From positions 310,001 to 374,000 of the forward strand of contig CP058667.1 in the NCBI GenBank assembly GCA_020544305.1: a DNA stretch of 64,000 nucleotides, written 5' to 3'. The notes under the pieces were generated by a model. It worked only from the letters and a program-made list of their open reading frames with translations, had not been told where the DNA came from and did no database searches. The DNA is from Staphylococcus taiwanensis. GTDB taxonomy: Bacteria; Bacillota; Bacilli; Staphylococcales; Staphylococcaceae. Shown here piece by piece: positions 39,603-49,333 of this stretch. The translations under genes and the position numbers were made by a program. The stretch's first letter is position 1. Each line of letters starts with the position of its first letter.

Positions 39603-39702
39603 ATGTCTATAAATTTAAAGATTAAGTGCATTATTATGAAAATAATTTTCAATTTTAAATATAATATTGATAAAAAATTTCGTTAGTATTATATTTCTAT
39701 TT

Positions 39703-39717
39703 AAGAAAGCGTTGTCA
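39703..39717. promoter_or_regulatory. cre site upstream of the PTS gene
   Basis: AAGAAAGCGTTGTCA matches the cre consensus at 13 of 15 positions and lies 43 bp before the start codon, a position from which CcpA would block transcription. Confidence 0.55.
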
Positions 39718-39760
39718 ATATTGGTGAGCAGAATTTGACTTTATTGGGAGGAGATTAAAA

Positions 39761-41299
39761 ATGAATAAAGTATTTGTAAAAGCACAACAATTTGGGAAAT
39801 CATTTATGTTACCAATTGCAATTTTACCTGCCGTAGGGCTTTTACTTGGTATTGGTGGAGCATTAAGTAATCCTAATACTGTAAAAGCATATCCATTTTT
39901 AGACATAACATTACTACAAAATATTTTTACGCTTATGTCTTCAGCTGGTAATATTGTATTTCAGAATTTGCCAGTAATATTTGCTATTGGTGTAGCTATA
40001 GGTCTAGCACGTAGTGACAAAGGGACAGCAGGTTTAGCGGCGCTAATTGGTTTTTTAATTATGAATGCAACTATGAACGGAATGCTACAAATTACAGATG
40101 ATTTAGCTAAAACAACAGAATTAGCTCAAAAAGGGCAAAGTATGGTATTAGGTATCCAAACAATTGAAACAGGCGTGTTTGGTGGTATCGTAACTGGTAT
40201 TCTAACAGCTTATTTACATAATAAGTTTAATAAAATTGAATTGCCTGCTTATTTAGGTTTCTTCAGTGGTTCTCGTTTTGTTCCCATTATTACTGCAGTT
40301 AGTTCAATATTTTTGGGAGTCATCATGTTTTTCATCTGGCCGACGGTACAAAGTTGGATTTTTAATGCTGGAGGATTGGTTGAAAAAACAGGTGTTATTG
40401 GGACATTTTTCTTTGGATTTATTTTAAGATTATTAGGACCTTTTGGATTGCATCATATCTTTTATTTACCCTTCTGGCAAACAGGTCTTGGTGGTTCATT
40501 AGAAGTAAATGGACATATGGTACGAGGTACACAAAATATCTTTTTAGCTCAATTAGGTGACCCAAACGTAACACATTACTTCTCTGGTATTTCAAGATAT
40601 ATGTCAGGACGTTTTATCACAATGATGTTTGGATTATGTGGTGCAGCATTAGCTATTTATCATACTGCCAAGCCAGAACACAAAAAAGTTGTGGGCGGAT
40701 TAATGTTATCAGCAGCTTTGACTTCCTTCTTAACTGGTATAACTGAGCCATTGGAATTTTCATTTTTATTTGTCGCACCAGTATTATATTTAATTCATGC
40801 TTTTTTAGATGGATTGGCATTTATGATGGCAGATATTTTTAATATTACAGTAGGCCAAACATTTAGTGGTGGATTCATAGATTATATATTATTTGGTGTA
40901 TTACAAGGAAACTCTAAAACGAATTACTTATGGGTAATACCAATCGGAATCGTATGGTTCTGTTTATATTACTTCATTTTTAGATTTTTAATTGTTAAAT
41001 TCAATTTCAAAACACCTGGACGCGAAGATAAAGAGAAAATTGAAAGTGTTGAAGCTACTGAACGTGCCGACACTATTATTAAAGGTTTAGGTGGTGCTAC
41101 TAATATTGAGGAAGTTGACTGTTGCGCTACTAGACTTAGAGTGACGCTAAAAGATGGATCATTATTAAATAAAGATACTTTGATGACCACAGATGCCAAA
41201 GGTGTCATAATACGTGGCAATGGAGCCCAAATTGTGTATGGACCGCACGTTACAACAATTAAAAACGAAGTTGAAGAAGTACTAGAACAAAAGTCTTAA
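39761..41299 (+). CDS. PTS sugar transporter subunit EIICB (glucose/glucoside family)
   Basis: 512 residues from ATG 39761 (GGGAGGAG upstream). The N-terminal EIIC membrane domain begins AQQFGKSFMLPIAILPAVGL and contains GITEPLEF, the conserved sugar-site segment. A C-terminal EIIB domain follows from about residue 430, with phospho-acceptor Cys455 in DCCATRLR. No EIIA domain is present, so it must borrow one from another PTS protein. The glucose/N-acetylglucosamine/glucoside family is clear, the sugar is not. An insertion sequence starts within 3 bp of the stop codon, so the original terminator may be displaced. Confidence 0.88.
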   Translation: MNKVFVKAQQFGKSFMLPIAILPAVGLLLGIGGALSNPNTVKAYPFLDITLLQNIFTLMSSAGNIVFQNLPVIFAIGVAIGLARSDKGTAGLAALIGFLIMNATMNGMLQITDDLAKTTELAQKGQSMVLGIQTIETGVFGGIVTGILTAYLHNKFNKIELPAYLGFFSGSRFVPIITAVSSIFLGVIMFFIWPTVQSWIFNAGGLVEKTGVIGTFFFGFILRLLGPFGLHHIFYLPFWQTGLGGSLEVNGHMVRGTQNIFLAQLGDPNVTHYFSGISRYMSGRFITMMFGLCGAALAIYHTAKPEHKKVVGGLMLSAALTSFLTGITEPLEFSFLFVAPVLYLIHAFLDGLAFMMADIFNITVGQTFSGGFIDYILFGVLQGNSKTNYLWVIPIGIVWFCLYYFIFRFLIVKFNFKTPGREDKEKIESVEATERADTIIKGLGGATNIEEVDCCATRLRVTLKDGSLLNKDTLMTTDAKGVIIRGNGAQIVYGPHVTTIKNEVEEVLEQKS

Positions 41300-41301
41300 A
41301 A

Positions 41302-43044
41302 ACATTGATATTTTAAATACTTAGATAAGTAATAAAGGTAATTTCTATTGAAATAATATAGAAATTGTCTTTTTTATAAATTTTTTGATTATTTTCAGCT
41401 CGTTGAGCTACTACTTTTCTTATATTAAGTGCCATTAATACAAAACCAAGTTCTCTTTTGACTTTATTGAGTCCTCGGACAGACATCCGAGTGAAACCCA
41501 AAATAGCCTTCATAAATCCAAAAACAGGTTCCACATCAATTTTTCTTTGACTGTAGATATTTTTTGTTTTTGGTTCTGAAAGCTTTTTGTTAATTTGGGA
41601 TTTAAAATATTCCCAGTTATAATTCTTCATTATTTTTTTGTTTGTTTTTGAATTGAAGTTCATACATTGATTTTTCAGAGGACATTCTGAACAATCGTCA
41701 CATTCATATAATTTGAAGTCTCGCTTGTAACCATACTTATCATGACGATAGGCATATCTTTTAAAACCTAGCCGTTTATTATTCGGACAAATGAATTCGT
41801 CATTAATTTCGTCATAGTCCCAATTTTGAGTATTAAAGATGTCACTTTTATATTTTTTAGTTTTATCTTTTATAAACATTCCATATGTTATGAGTGGCGT
41901 TCGATTAAAGTCATCTATAATTGCCATATAATTTGATTCACTACCATAACCTGCATCAGCTACAATATATTCAGGTAAATGACCGTAGGTCTCTTGAATT
42001 GAATTTAAAAATGGAATCATCGTTCTAGTATCCGTTGGATTTTGATACACATTATAAGATAAAACAAATTGGGAATTTGTCGCTATTTGTAAATTATACC
42101 CTGGCTTAAGTTGTCCATTTTTCATGTGATCTTCTTTCATTCTCATAAATGTCGCATCATGATCTGTCTTAGAATAACTATTTCTATCCTTTAAAATAGA
42201 TTTTTGAAATTCGTATCGATACTTTCGCTCAGAATAATCATTGATTTGCTTTTTGTATTTTTTGATTTTAGTTCTTTTGAGACGTATTTGTTTTCTTGTT
42301 TTAGTACATTTTTCATTGTTGATATGTTGGTTTAAATCTTCGATTTCTTTATCTAAATGACTACCAATCAAATCTATTTCTTCTTTTGTTAATTCATTAT
42401 CATGATCTTCTTTGATTTCCGGTATGATTTTATTGGTTACCAATTCATGGTAGAGGGCTTTAGAATCCTCATTCATCTTTGATTCATGGTTTTGAATACT
42501 CTTTTTCCATACAAATGTATATCGATTGGAATTTGCTTCAATTTTTGTACCATCAATAAAAATAGCTTTATCATCTATAAGATTTTGTTTTATACACTGA
42601 CTGTAAAATTGAATAAATAAAGATTCTAATAAAGCATCTACTTTTGGATTTACTCTAAATCGATTAATTGTTTTATAAGAAGGTTTTTGATTTTGTGATA
42701 GCCACATCATTCGGATGCTATCATTAAGCATTTTTTCTATTTTACGACCTGAGAATACAGATTGTGTGTAGGCATATAGAATCACTTTTAACATCATTTT
42801 AGGATGGTACGAAGTTGCACCACGGTGATGTCTGAATTCGTCGAATTCATTGTCAGGAATTGTTTCAACAATATCATTTACATGTCGTGAAATATCATTT
42901 GTGGGGATAAGAACTGAAGTTTCCATTGGTAGAGTAAGTTGAGTCATGTTATAATTTTTATACATAAGGCACCTCGTTAATTTAGTTTAGTGATGTTTAT
43001 TAAATTATACGAAAGTGCTTTATTTTTTTAAAGTATTACAATGT
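41302..43044 (-). mobile_element. IS1182-family insertion sequence
   Basis: Proposed ends are ACATTG (41302-41307) and its complement CAATGT (43039-43044). Both ends then show imperfectly aligned AATACTT and ATAAAG on the inward side. AAAA flanks both ends and could be a 4-bp target duplication, but in AT-rich DNA this is weak. About 1.74 kb, which suits the family. It contains one intact transposase gene. Confidence 0.6.
41313..42965 (-). CDS. IS1182-family transposase
   Basis: 550 residues, full length. The N-terminal domain contains HHRGATSYHPKMMLKVILY, the signature of the IS1182/IS1272 group. A DDE region follows (IDGTKIEANSNRYTF, later VADAGYGSESNY), then a Cys-containing segment and the C-terminal DUF4372-like end with QRKIDVEPVFGFMKAILGF. 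Binding site GAGGTG precedes ATG 42965. No frameshift or stop, so the element may be active. Confidence 0.92.
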   Translation of the reverse strand: MYKNYNMTQLTLPMETSVLIPTNDISRHVNDIVETIPDNEFDEFRHHRGATSYHPKMMLKVILYAYTQSVFSGRKIEKMLNDSIRMMWLSQNQKPSYKTINRFRVNPKVDALLESLFIQFYSQCIKQNLIDDKAIFIDGTKIEANSNRYTFVWKKSIQNHESKMNEDSKALYHELVTNKIIPEIKEDHDNELTKEEIDLIGSHLDKEIEDLNQHINNEKCTKTRKQIRLKRTKIKKYKKQINDYSERKYRYEFQKSILKDRNSYSKTDHDATFMRMKEDHMKNGQLKPGYNLQIATNSQFVLSYNVYQNPTDTRTMIPFLNSIQETYGHLPEYIVADAGYGSESNYMAIIDDFNRTPLITYGMFIKDKTKKYKSDIFNTQNWDYDEINDEFICPNNKRLGFKRYAYRHDKYGYKRDFKLYECDDCSECPLKNQCMNFNSKTNKKIMKNYNWEYFKSQINKKLSEPKTKNIYSQRKIDVEPVFGFMKAILGFTRMSVRGLNKVKRELGFVLMALNIRKVVAQRAENNQKIYKKDNFYIISIEITFITYLSI

Positions 43045-43055
43045 AAAATTACATA

Positions 43056-43160
43056 TAAATACAAAGTATTTTGGCGAGACTCTTGAGGGAACAGGACAAG
43101 CTGAAGACTACAGGCTGAAGCTGTCCCCTAAGAAAGCGAGCCAACAATACGGAGTATTGT
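43056..43160. repeat. Palindromic intergenic repeat beside the insertion sequence
   Basis: A large imperfect inverted repeat (GGCGAGACTCTTGAGGG at 43073-43089 against the complement of the CCCCTAAGAAAGCGAGCC stretch ending at 43142) encloses GGACAAGCT / AGCTGTCC. Short palindromes border it: AATAC-aaa-GTATT (43058-43070) and ACAATAC-gga-GTATTGT (43144-43160). I recall similar sequences near staphylococcal transposons, but no function is known to me. Confidence 0.6.
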
Positions 43161-43168
43161 AAATAAAG

Positions 43169-43212
43169 AAGCCAGTAAATGAATTTGTTAAAACTCATTT
43201 ACTGGCTATTTC
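43169..43212. terminator. Hairpin similar to the one at 17255-17305
   Basis: GCCAGTAAATGA (43171-43182) pairs with TCATTTACTGGC (43196-43207), flanked by A/T tracts. It lies between the insertion sequence and the autolysin gene stop and may end the autolysin transcript on the minus strand. Confidence 0.65.
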
Positions 43213-43270
43213 TCTAGGAATTATGTCCCAGACTCTATTTTACTTTAAGTGTACTTCATCAGTAGCAATG

Positions 43271-45433
43271 TTATTTTGGTTCAATATAATGTAATTCTTT
43301 AGCTGTATCTGCATCGATTGTACGATATGACACAATACCTAATCCTTTAACGTTAGATTCTGAGATGATGATTGAGCCGTCGTCGTTTACTTTTTCAACA
43401 AAAGCAACATGACCATATACGTCATGAGCGCCAGCTTGACCTGCTTCGAAGACTACAGCAGTATGTGCTTTAGGTGTGCGACTCACATTATAGCCATCAT
43501 CTTCGGCGCGATTATCCCAATTGTGTGCATCTCCCCAGTCACTGCCGACTTTCTTACCAAATTGTTGGACACGTTCATATACATACCAAGTACATTGGCC
43601 TTGTGGATATGGTGATGAAGTATCTGTAATTTCAAAGGCTTTAAAGTCACCACCTGCAACATCAGTACCGCTTGAAGATGATTTCGCATAGTGATCTAAA
43701 TCTGGCATTTTTTTCTTATCAAAATCAGTTAAATGATAATGTTTGATTAAGCTATTTAATTTAGTAGCATAGTTAGGGTCAGTAGCATAGGTACGACTCA
43801 AATTTTGAGTAGCATCACGATAATCGATAGCTTCACTTTTCCAAGTAGGTTTATAGATTGTTGGATTACCCTCAATGCCATTTTTAATTAAAGTAGCGTA
43901 ATCTTCCAAGGATTCTTTAGTGCTTGGATATTTGCGGAAACCAGCATTGATATTAAACATACTATTATCACTATTCGCCTCGAGTGTATTGAAGTTAACA
44001 GATTGTCCTTTATAGCTACCTTTAATACCAAATAAATTATAATTTGGAGATTGTGCTAATGCACTATTACCTGAACTAGATTCTAGAATAGCTTGAGCAA
44101 TCATTACTGAGGCATATATATCTTTGTCTTGACCAATTTTATGTGCATCTTTAGCGATTGATTTAATAAAGTTGCGCGTGTCTTTATTTTCAACGACTGC
44201 TATATCACCGTCACTAACGTCATTACCATCAAGTTGTGGCAGTGTTTGGAATAGGCTAGTTGAACGCGTATTACTTTTCTTAAAGTCATCTTCAAATGAT
44301 TGTGCAGGTTCAGTTTTATGTTCAAGTTCCGCTTTGGTTGGTAACTGTGGATTGACTGATTTTGAAGTAGTATCTTTGTTAGTTGCTGAATCTGTTGTTT
44401 TCTTTGATGTACTTTCTTTTTTAGAAGATTCATAGTTATGATGTGTTTGTTTCGCATCTTCACTATATTTATCCAATACTGAATCTAACGCAGATTCTGA
44501 AAAGCTTTTATCCTCTGATTTACTTCCAGATGTTGCATTATTATTAGATGAGTCAGTTTGATTAGAAGGTGTTTGCTCTTTAGTTGAGTCATTTTTGTCT
44601 GTAGTGTTCTCACCATCGTTTTGATTTGATTGATTGGCACTACTTGAATCTTCTTTATCAGATACTAAGTCATCAATTGCATCTAATGCTTTGCTGACAT
44701 TTGCATCGTCTTTATTTTGACTTGTAGTTGACTGATTACTTGCGTTATTGCTTTCTTCTCGTGGCGTTTCATTAGATTTGTTCGCTTCTTTAGTGTTGGT
44801 ATCATCATTGTTTGATGTTTCAGTAGATGATGTATGTTTTTCAGTTGAGACATCATTTTCGTCGCCACTATTTGTATTATCATTTTCAGAAGTGTCATTC
44901 GTATTAGCAGGTTGTTCATAATCTGAAATGTCACTATTAAAGTGGAATATGGACGCAATTAAATTTGTTAAACTAAAGCCATTATCATATAGATTTGGAT
45001 TCAAGAATTTAGATGCATTCAAACCACTAGATTGTGTCGCATCAAAGATAGGTGATAAGGGTGTGCGATACGTATTGTCTTTATGAGTAGTTGTTTGATG
45101 AGTTTGTGATGCTTTGTCTTTAGTGTTTGATGATAATTTAGAATTTTTGGCTTTATTGACATTTTTTTGATTAGATTTCGTTTCTTTAGAAGGTTCTTCA
45201 GACGTTGCAGTATCTGTGTCTTTGCTATGAGAATCAGATGTTTCTTCAGAATTAGTATTATCAACATCGTCATTATTGTCGTTCGATGATGTTGTGTCGT
45301 CTTTACTTTGTGATGTGGATGCTTTGGACTTAGCACCTGCATTATCATCGTCTGCATGCGCGATGCTTGATGAAAATGTTGGTAATACCAGTGTTGTGGT
45401 TAAAAAATAAATCATTAATCTATGTTTCGACAT
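43271..45433 (-). CDS. scaH: Secreted autolysin: GH73 glucosaminidase plus CHAP amidase/endopeptidase (ScaH-like)
   Basis: 720 residues. Signal peptide ending AHA (Ala27). Residues 30-420 are a disordered Ser/Thr/Asn/Asp/Lys region. A GH73 N-acetylglucosaminidase domain follows (about 430-575; catalytic Glu probably in AQAILESSSG, plus NLFGIKG). A CHAP domain (about 605-720) has Cys in YPQGQCTWYV and His in DVYGHVAFVE. It should cut glycan strands and peptide stems of peptidoglycan. The two-domain order matches S. aureus SAOUHSC_02979 (ScaH) as I recall it. It diverges from the YhgE gene across a 210-bp region with a strong palindrome. Confidence 0.85.
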   Translation of the reverse strand: MSKHRLMIYFLTTTLVLPTFSSSIAHADDDNAGAKSKASTSQSKDDTTSSNDNNDDVDNTNSEETSDSHSKDTDTATSEEPSKETKSNQKNVNKAKNSKLSSNTKDKASQTHQTTTHKDNTYRTPLSPIFDATQSSGLNASKFLNPNLYDNGFSLTNLIASIFHFNSDISDYEQPANTNDTSENDNTNSGDENDVSTEKHTSSTETSNNDDTNTKEANKSNETPREESNNASNQSTTSQNKDDANVSKALDAIDDLVSDKEDSSSANQSNQNDGENTTDKNDSTKEQTPSNQTDSSNNNATSGSKSEDKSFSESALDSVLDKYSEDAKQTHHNYESSKKESTSKKTTDSATNKDTTSKSVNPQLPTKAELEHKTEPAQSFEDDFKKSNTRSTSLFQTLPQLDGNDVSDGDIAVVENKDTRNFIKSIAKDAHKIGQDKDIYASVMIAQAILESSSGNSALAQSPNYNLFGIKGSYKGQSVNFNTLEANSDNSMFNINAGFRKYPSTKESLEDYATLIKNGIEGNPTIYKPTWKSEAIDYRDATQNLSRTYATDPNYATKLNSLIKHYHLTDFDKKKMPDLDHYAKSSSSGTDVAGGDFKAFEITDTSSPYPQGQCTWYVYERVQQFGKKVGSDWGDAHNWDNRAEDDGYNVSRTPKAHTAVVFEAGQAGAHDVYGHVAFVEKVNDDGSIIISESNVKGLGIVSYRTIDADTAKELHYIEPK

Positions 45434-45514
45434 GGATAGTGTTATCCCCCTAACATTTTCCAGTAATGGTATGCGAACAAATCATAATTTGGTATAATGT
45501 TTATTATGATTTTT

Positions 45515-45534
45515 TAGTTGATAACTATCAACTA
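45515..45534. promoter_or_regulatory. 20-bp operator-like palindrome between autolysin and YhgE genes
   Basis: TAGTTGATA-ac-TATCAACTA, perfect 9-bp arms, about 80 bp upstream of the autolysin start and 110 bp upstream of the YhgE start. Such palindromes fit TetR- or MarR-family dimers. A half-site CAACTATCAAC occurs at 25789-25799 before the quinone oxidoreductase. Confidence 0.6.
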
Positions 45535-45643
45535 ATTATTACTTTACTTAATAAAAGTATTATACTAACTCTATAAAGAAAAAAACAATGCTTTAAATCA
45601 TTTTGAGATAAAATTTTAATATTTCATTTTTAGGAGTGTGAAA

Positions 45644-48460
45644 ATGAAAAACGCACTGAAATTATTTAAGACGGACTTGAAACGTGTCGCTAAGACTCCA
45701 GCTGTTTGGATTATCTTAGCTGGTCTAGCCATACTTCCGTCATTTTATGCATGGTTCAACCTATGGGCTATGTGGGATCCGTACAGTCATACCGGACATA
45801 TCAAAGTTGCGGTAGTAAATGAAGACCAAGGCGACAAAGTTCGTGGTAAGAAGATTAATGTAGGGGATACACTTGAGAATAACTTAAAGAAGAATAATAA
45901 ATTCGATTGGCAATTTGTGAGTCGAGAAAAGGCAGACCATGAAATAAAAATGGGGAAATACTATGCCGGTATATACATACCTAAAGAATTCTCACACCAA
46001 ATTACTGGTACATTAAGAAAGAAACCACAAAAAGCAGATATTGAATATAAAGTGAATCAGAAAATCAACGCTGTAGCACCTAAAATGACTGATACAGGGT
46101 CAACTGTTATCGTTGATGAAGCCAATAAGCAATTCAATTCAACTGTGACGAAAGCGTTACTGCAAGAAGCGAATAAAGTAGGTATTCAGCTTGAAGATGA
46201 AGTACCAACGATTAATAAAATTAAAAATGCTGTGTACGCAGCACATAATTCACTACCTCAAATTAATAAAATTGCTGATCGTATTGAATATCTCAATGAT
46301 CATCAAGACGACTTAGATCGATATGCGAATAAGTTCCGAGCATTAGGCAACTATAAAGGAGATATTTTAGATGCTCAACAGAAATTAAATGACGTGAATG
46401 CAGCCATCCCTTCTCTAAATGAGAAGGCCAAACTCATCTTAGCACTTAACGAGTATATGCCAAATATTGAGAAAGTGCTTAACATCGCTTCTAATGATGT
46501 TCCAGCACAATTCCCTAAGATAAATCGTGGTGTCGATATTGCGAGCGATGGACTCAATTTAGCGAATACGCGTTTAAATGATGCACAAGGTTATCTAACA
46601 AATGCCCAACAACGTGTTGGTGATTATCAAGAAGCCGCGGGACGCGCACAAGAAGTAAATGGCCAAGCAAATAATGCGCTACGAAATCAAAGTACATCAG
46701 GCAAGACTAAATTTAAAGTACAACAATTAAGTACAGACGGTAGCAACGATACGACGAATGATAAACAAATTGTGTCTAACAACGATGTTAAGTCTATGAA
46801 TAGTGCACTTGCTGAATCATTATTAGCGCTATCTAGCAACGCGGATAATCAAGCGAAGGCGTCACAATCAGATGTCAAAGCATTGAAGAACATTTCATAT
46901 GGTGTCATCGGATCTAATCGACCATCTGAATTTAATGATATGTTACGTAATCTGAAATCACGTCTTGAAAATAGCTCGAAAAGTAATCAACAACTTATAG
47001 ATATTCTTAAAGAAGTAGAAGAGAAAGAAAATGTGGATTTATCGTCTCAAATCAAAGAAATTGAGAAAGCGAATAATCGTATTAATGATACATTACGTTC
47101 AACAAATCAACTAATAGACGCTTTAGGTAATGGTAGTTCAGGTAAAGCAGAAGCAGTTAATGTATTACGAACTTTACCAGATTTAAATAAAGGTTTAGGA
47201 AACTACCGTAAGTTTATTAAAAATGATTTAAATAATCGTTTGTTAGTGGTGTCTAATGAAATTACGCAACAATTAAATCAAGGTCAAAATACGTTATCTA
47301 ATGTGCAGTCTAAATTAAATACGATTAATCAAGTCATCAAAGCAGGTCAAGATATTGTGTCTGATGGTCAAACGCGTATTTCAAATATTCAAAGTGAGTT
47401 ACCAGGACTAGAACAAGCGTATATTAATGCGATGCAAACAGCGCAACAATATTTCCCAACAGTGAAAAAAGATGTGGCAAATGCAGCTGACTTTGTACGT
47501 AATGATCTACCAGGAATAGAACAACAATTAGCAAATGCGACTGCGACGGTAAATGCGAATTTACCAACATTATTTAATAAATATGACAATGCAGTTAATC
47601 TATTAGATCAAAATCAACCACGTGCGAAAGAAGCATTGGCGAATCTGGCTAACTTCTCTGAAAATCGTTTGCCAGGTATTGAAAAAGATTTGAATAAAGC
47701 GAATAAGATTTTCAAAAAATTAGACAAAGATGATGCAGTGGATAAAGTCATCGATGCATTGAAAAATGACTTGAAAAAACAAGCAGATGTTATCGCCAAT
47801 CCGATCCATAAAAAACAAGTCGATGTCTTCCCAGTTAAAGATTATGGTTCAGGCATGACGCCATTCTACACATCATTATCTATTTGGGTAGGGGCATTAC
47901 TACTAGTCAGCTTATTATCAGTGGATAATAAACATGAAGAATTGGAAGATGAATTAACAAAACGTCAAATTTACCTAGGTAAAGGTGCTTTCTTTGTCAT
48001 GATGGGTATCATTCAAACACTCATTGTAACTATGGGCGACATATTCATCTTGAAAGCACAAGTCGAATCGCCAATGTTATTCATCTTAGTAGCATTGTTT
48101 GGAGCAATCGTCTTTAATACGATTGTTTATACAAGCGTTTCATTACTGGGTAACCCAGGTAAAGCCATTGCGATTATATTATTAGTACTACAAATTGCAG
48201 GTGGTGGTGGTACCTTCCCAGTAGTAACAGCACCTAAGTTCTTCCAAACGATATCACCTTATTTACCATTTACGTATGTAATTGATTCATTACGTGAAAC
48301 AGTAGGCGGTATTGTTCCAGAAATATTAATTACAAAAGTACTAATTTTATCATTATTTGGACTAGGCTTCTTTGTACTTGGAATCTTGATTAAACCTGTA
48401 CTAGATCCAATTATGCATAAAATTTCAAAACGTGTAGATGAAAGTAAAGTAACTGAATAA
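45644..48460 (+). CDS. YhgE/Pip domain membrane protein (ABC-2-like)
   Basis: 938 residues from ATG 45644 (AGGAG seven bases upstream). One N-terminal span (KTPAVWIILAGLAILPSFYAWFNL given in part: ILAGLAILPSFYAWF), an extracytoplasmic region of about 700 residues that is mostly coiled-coil helix (from about 180), and five C-terminal spans with the ABC-2-like LQIAGGGGTFPV segment. This is the YhgE/Pip layout, named for the phage infection protein of Lactococcus. Relatives include EsaA of type VII secretion. Role unknown here; no ATPase lies beside it. Confidence 0.88.
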   Translation: MKNALKLFKTDLKRVAKTPAVWIILAGLAILPSFYAWFNLWAMWDPYSHTGHIKVAVVNEDQGDKVRGKKINVGDTLENNLKKNNKFDWQFVSREKADHEIKMGKYYAGIYIPKEFSHQITGTLRKKPQKADIEYKVNQKINAVAPKMTDTGSTVIVDEANKQFNSTVTKALLQEANKVGIQLEDEVPTINKIKNAVYAAHNSLPQINKIADRIEYLNDHQDDLDRYANKFRALGNYKGDILDAQQKLNDVNAAIPSLNEKAKLILALNEYMPNIEKVLNIASNDVPAQFPKINRGVDIASDGLNLANTRLNDAQGYLTNAQQRVGDYQEAAGRAQEVNGQANNALRNQSTSGKTKFKVQQLSTDGSNDTTNDKQIVSNNDVKSMNSALAESLLALSSNADNQAKASQSDVKALKNISYGVIGSNRPSEFNDMLRNLKSRLENSSKSNQQLIDILKEVEEKENVDLSSQIKEIEKANNRINDTLRSTNQLIDALGNGSSGKAEAVNVLRTLPDLNKGLGNYRKFIKNDLNNRLLVVSNEITQQLNQGQNTLSNVQSKLNTINQVIKAGQDIVSDGQTRISNIQSELPGLEQAYINAMQTAQQYFPTVKKDVANAADFVRNDLPGIEQQLANATATVNANLPTLFNKYDNAVNLLDQNQPRAKEALANLANFSENRLPGIEKDLNKANKIFKKLDKDDAVDKVIDALKNDLKKQADVIANPIHKKQVDVFPVKDYGSGMTPFYTSLSIWVGALLLVSLLSVDNKHEELEDELTKRQIYLGKGAFFVMMGIIQTLIVTMGDIFILKAQVESPMLFILVALFGAIVFNTIVYTSVSLLGNPGKAIAIILLVLQIAGGGGTFPVVTAPKFFQTISPYLPFTYVIDSLRETVGGIVPEILITKVLILSLFGLGFFVLGILIKPVLDPIMHKISKRVDESKVTE

Positions 48461-48466
48461 CTTTCT

Positions 48467-48505
48467 TAAAAGCATTCTTACCATTAAGTTGGTGGAATGC
48501 TTTTT
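48467..48505 (+). terminator. Terminator after the YhgE-family gene
   Basis: AAAAGCATTC pairs with GAATGCTTTT, extended inward by ACCA / TGGT, followed by T tract. Confidence 0.8.
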
Positions 48506-48663
48506 AGTTAGTGAGTAAACGAGCTCGCTCTGGCTCAGTTTACCTAATTACTTAATTACATGTGATTATTAATAACGTTTTTCTTAGCAAATGCTATATT
48601 AATGAAATCTATGATATAAGTTTAGGGCTTTAGTATAATGAGGTGGAATAAGGGGGGATGGGG

Positions 48664-49272
48664 ATGTATATTCCTAAAAAATATGAAATGACAGACTATC
48701 AAAATATTGTGTCATTCATGCAAGAAAATAATTTTGTCACTATTGTCACAATAGAGGGTGGTAAACCTGTTGCTACACACCTTCCAGTTATTGTTGAAGA
48801 AACTGATGAAGGCCTCTATATTTCTGGACATTTTGCGAAGAATAATAAGCAATGGCAGACGATTGAAGATACAGCGTCTACATTAATTATCTTTCATGGT
48901 CCGCATGCGTACGTGTCTGCAAGTTGGTATGAAGATGAGGATGTATCAACTTGGGATTACCAATCAGTACATGTATATGGTCAAGGTAAGTTGTTAACTG
49001 AAGCGCAGTTGAAAACGGAATTAGTTAAAATGTTAGATCAATATGAAGGCCATCGTGAGAATGGTGTGACTTGGAATAAATTGTCAGACCAAAATAAAAA
49101 ACAAATTAAAGGTATTGTGGGATTTAAAGTGAAGGCCAATCACATAGAGGCGAAAGCTAAGCTAAGTCAAAATCGTAGTGATAAAGAAAAAGAAAATATT
49201 ATTTTACAGTTGAACCAAAGTGGAAATTGGATGGAACAGAAGGTTGCTAAAGAAATAGATGATATTCGATAA
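48664..49272 (+). CDS. PaiB-type FMN-binding negative transcriptional regulator family protein
   Basis: 202 residues from ATG 48664 (AGGGGGG upstream; ATG 48658 touches that site). Begins MYIPKKYEMTDYQNIVSFM and contains PHAYVSASWYED, both typical of the PaiB/FMN-binding split-barrel family. Bacillus PaiB affects sporulation and protease genes, but many relatives are probably flavin enzymes. The partner gene paiA is not present. Confidence 0.85.
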   Translation: MYIPKKYEMTDYQNIVSFMQENNFVTIVTIEGGKPVATHLPVIVEETDEGLYISGHFAKNNKQWQTIEDTASTLIIFHGPHAYVSASWYEDEDVSTWDYQSVHVYGQGKLLTEAQLKTELVKMLDQYEGHRENGVTWNKLSDQNKKQIKGIVGFKVKANHIEAKAKLSQNRSDKEKENIILQLNQSGNWMEQKVAKEIDDIR

Positions 49273-49283
49273 TGTAATCAAAT

Positions 49284-49323
49284 GGGGACAGAAATCAGCT
49301 TATTAAATTAGATTTGTGTCCCC
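49284..49323. terminator. Bidirectional terminator
   Basis: GGGGACA-g-AAATC pairs with GATTT-g-TGTCCCC around a 14-nt loop, between convergent genes. T tracts are weak. Confidence 0.65.
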
Positions 49324-49333
49324 ATCATTTGTT

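Noticed and set aside
43409..43615. Plus-strand open frames within the autolysin gene
   Set aside because: Shadow frames lying wholly inside the conserved CHAP coding region.
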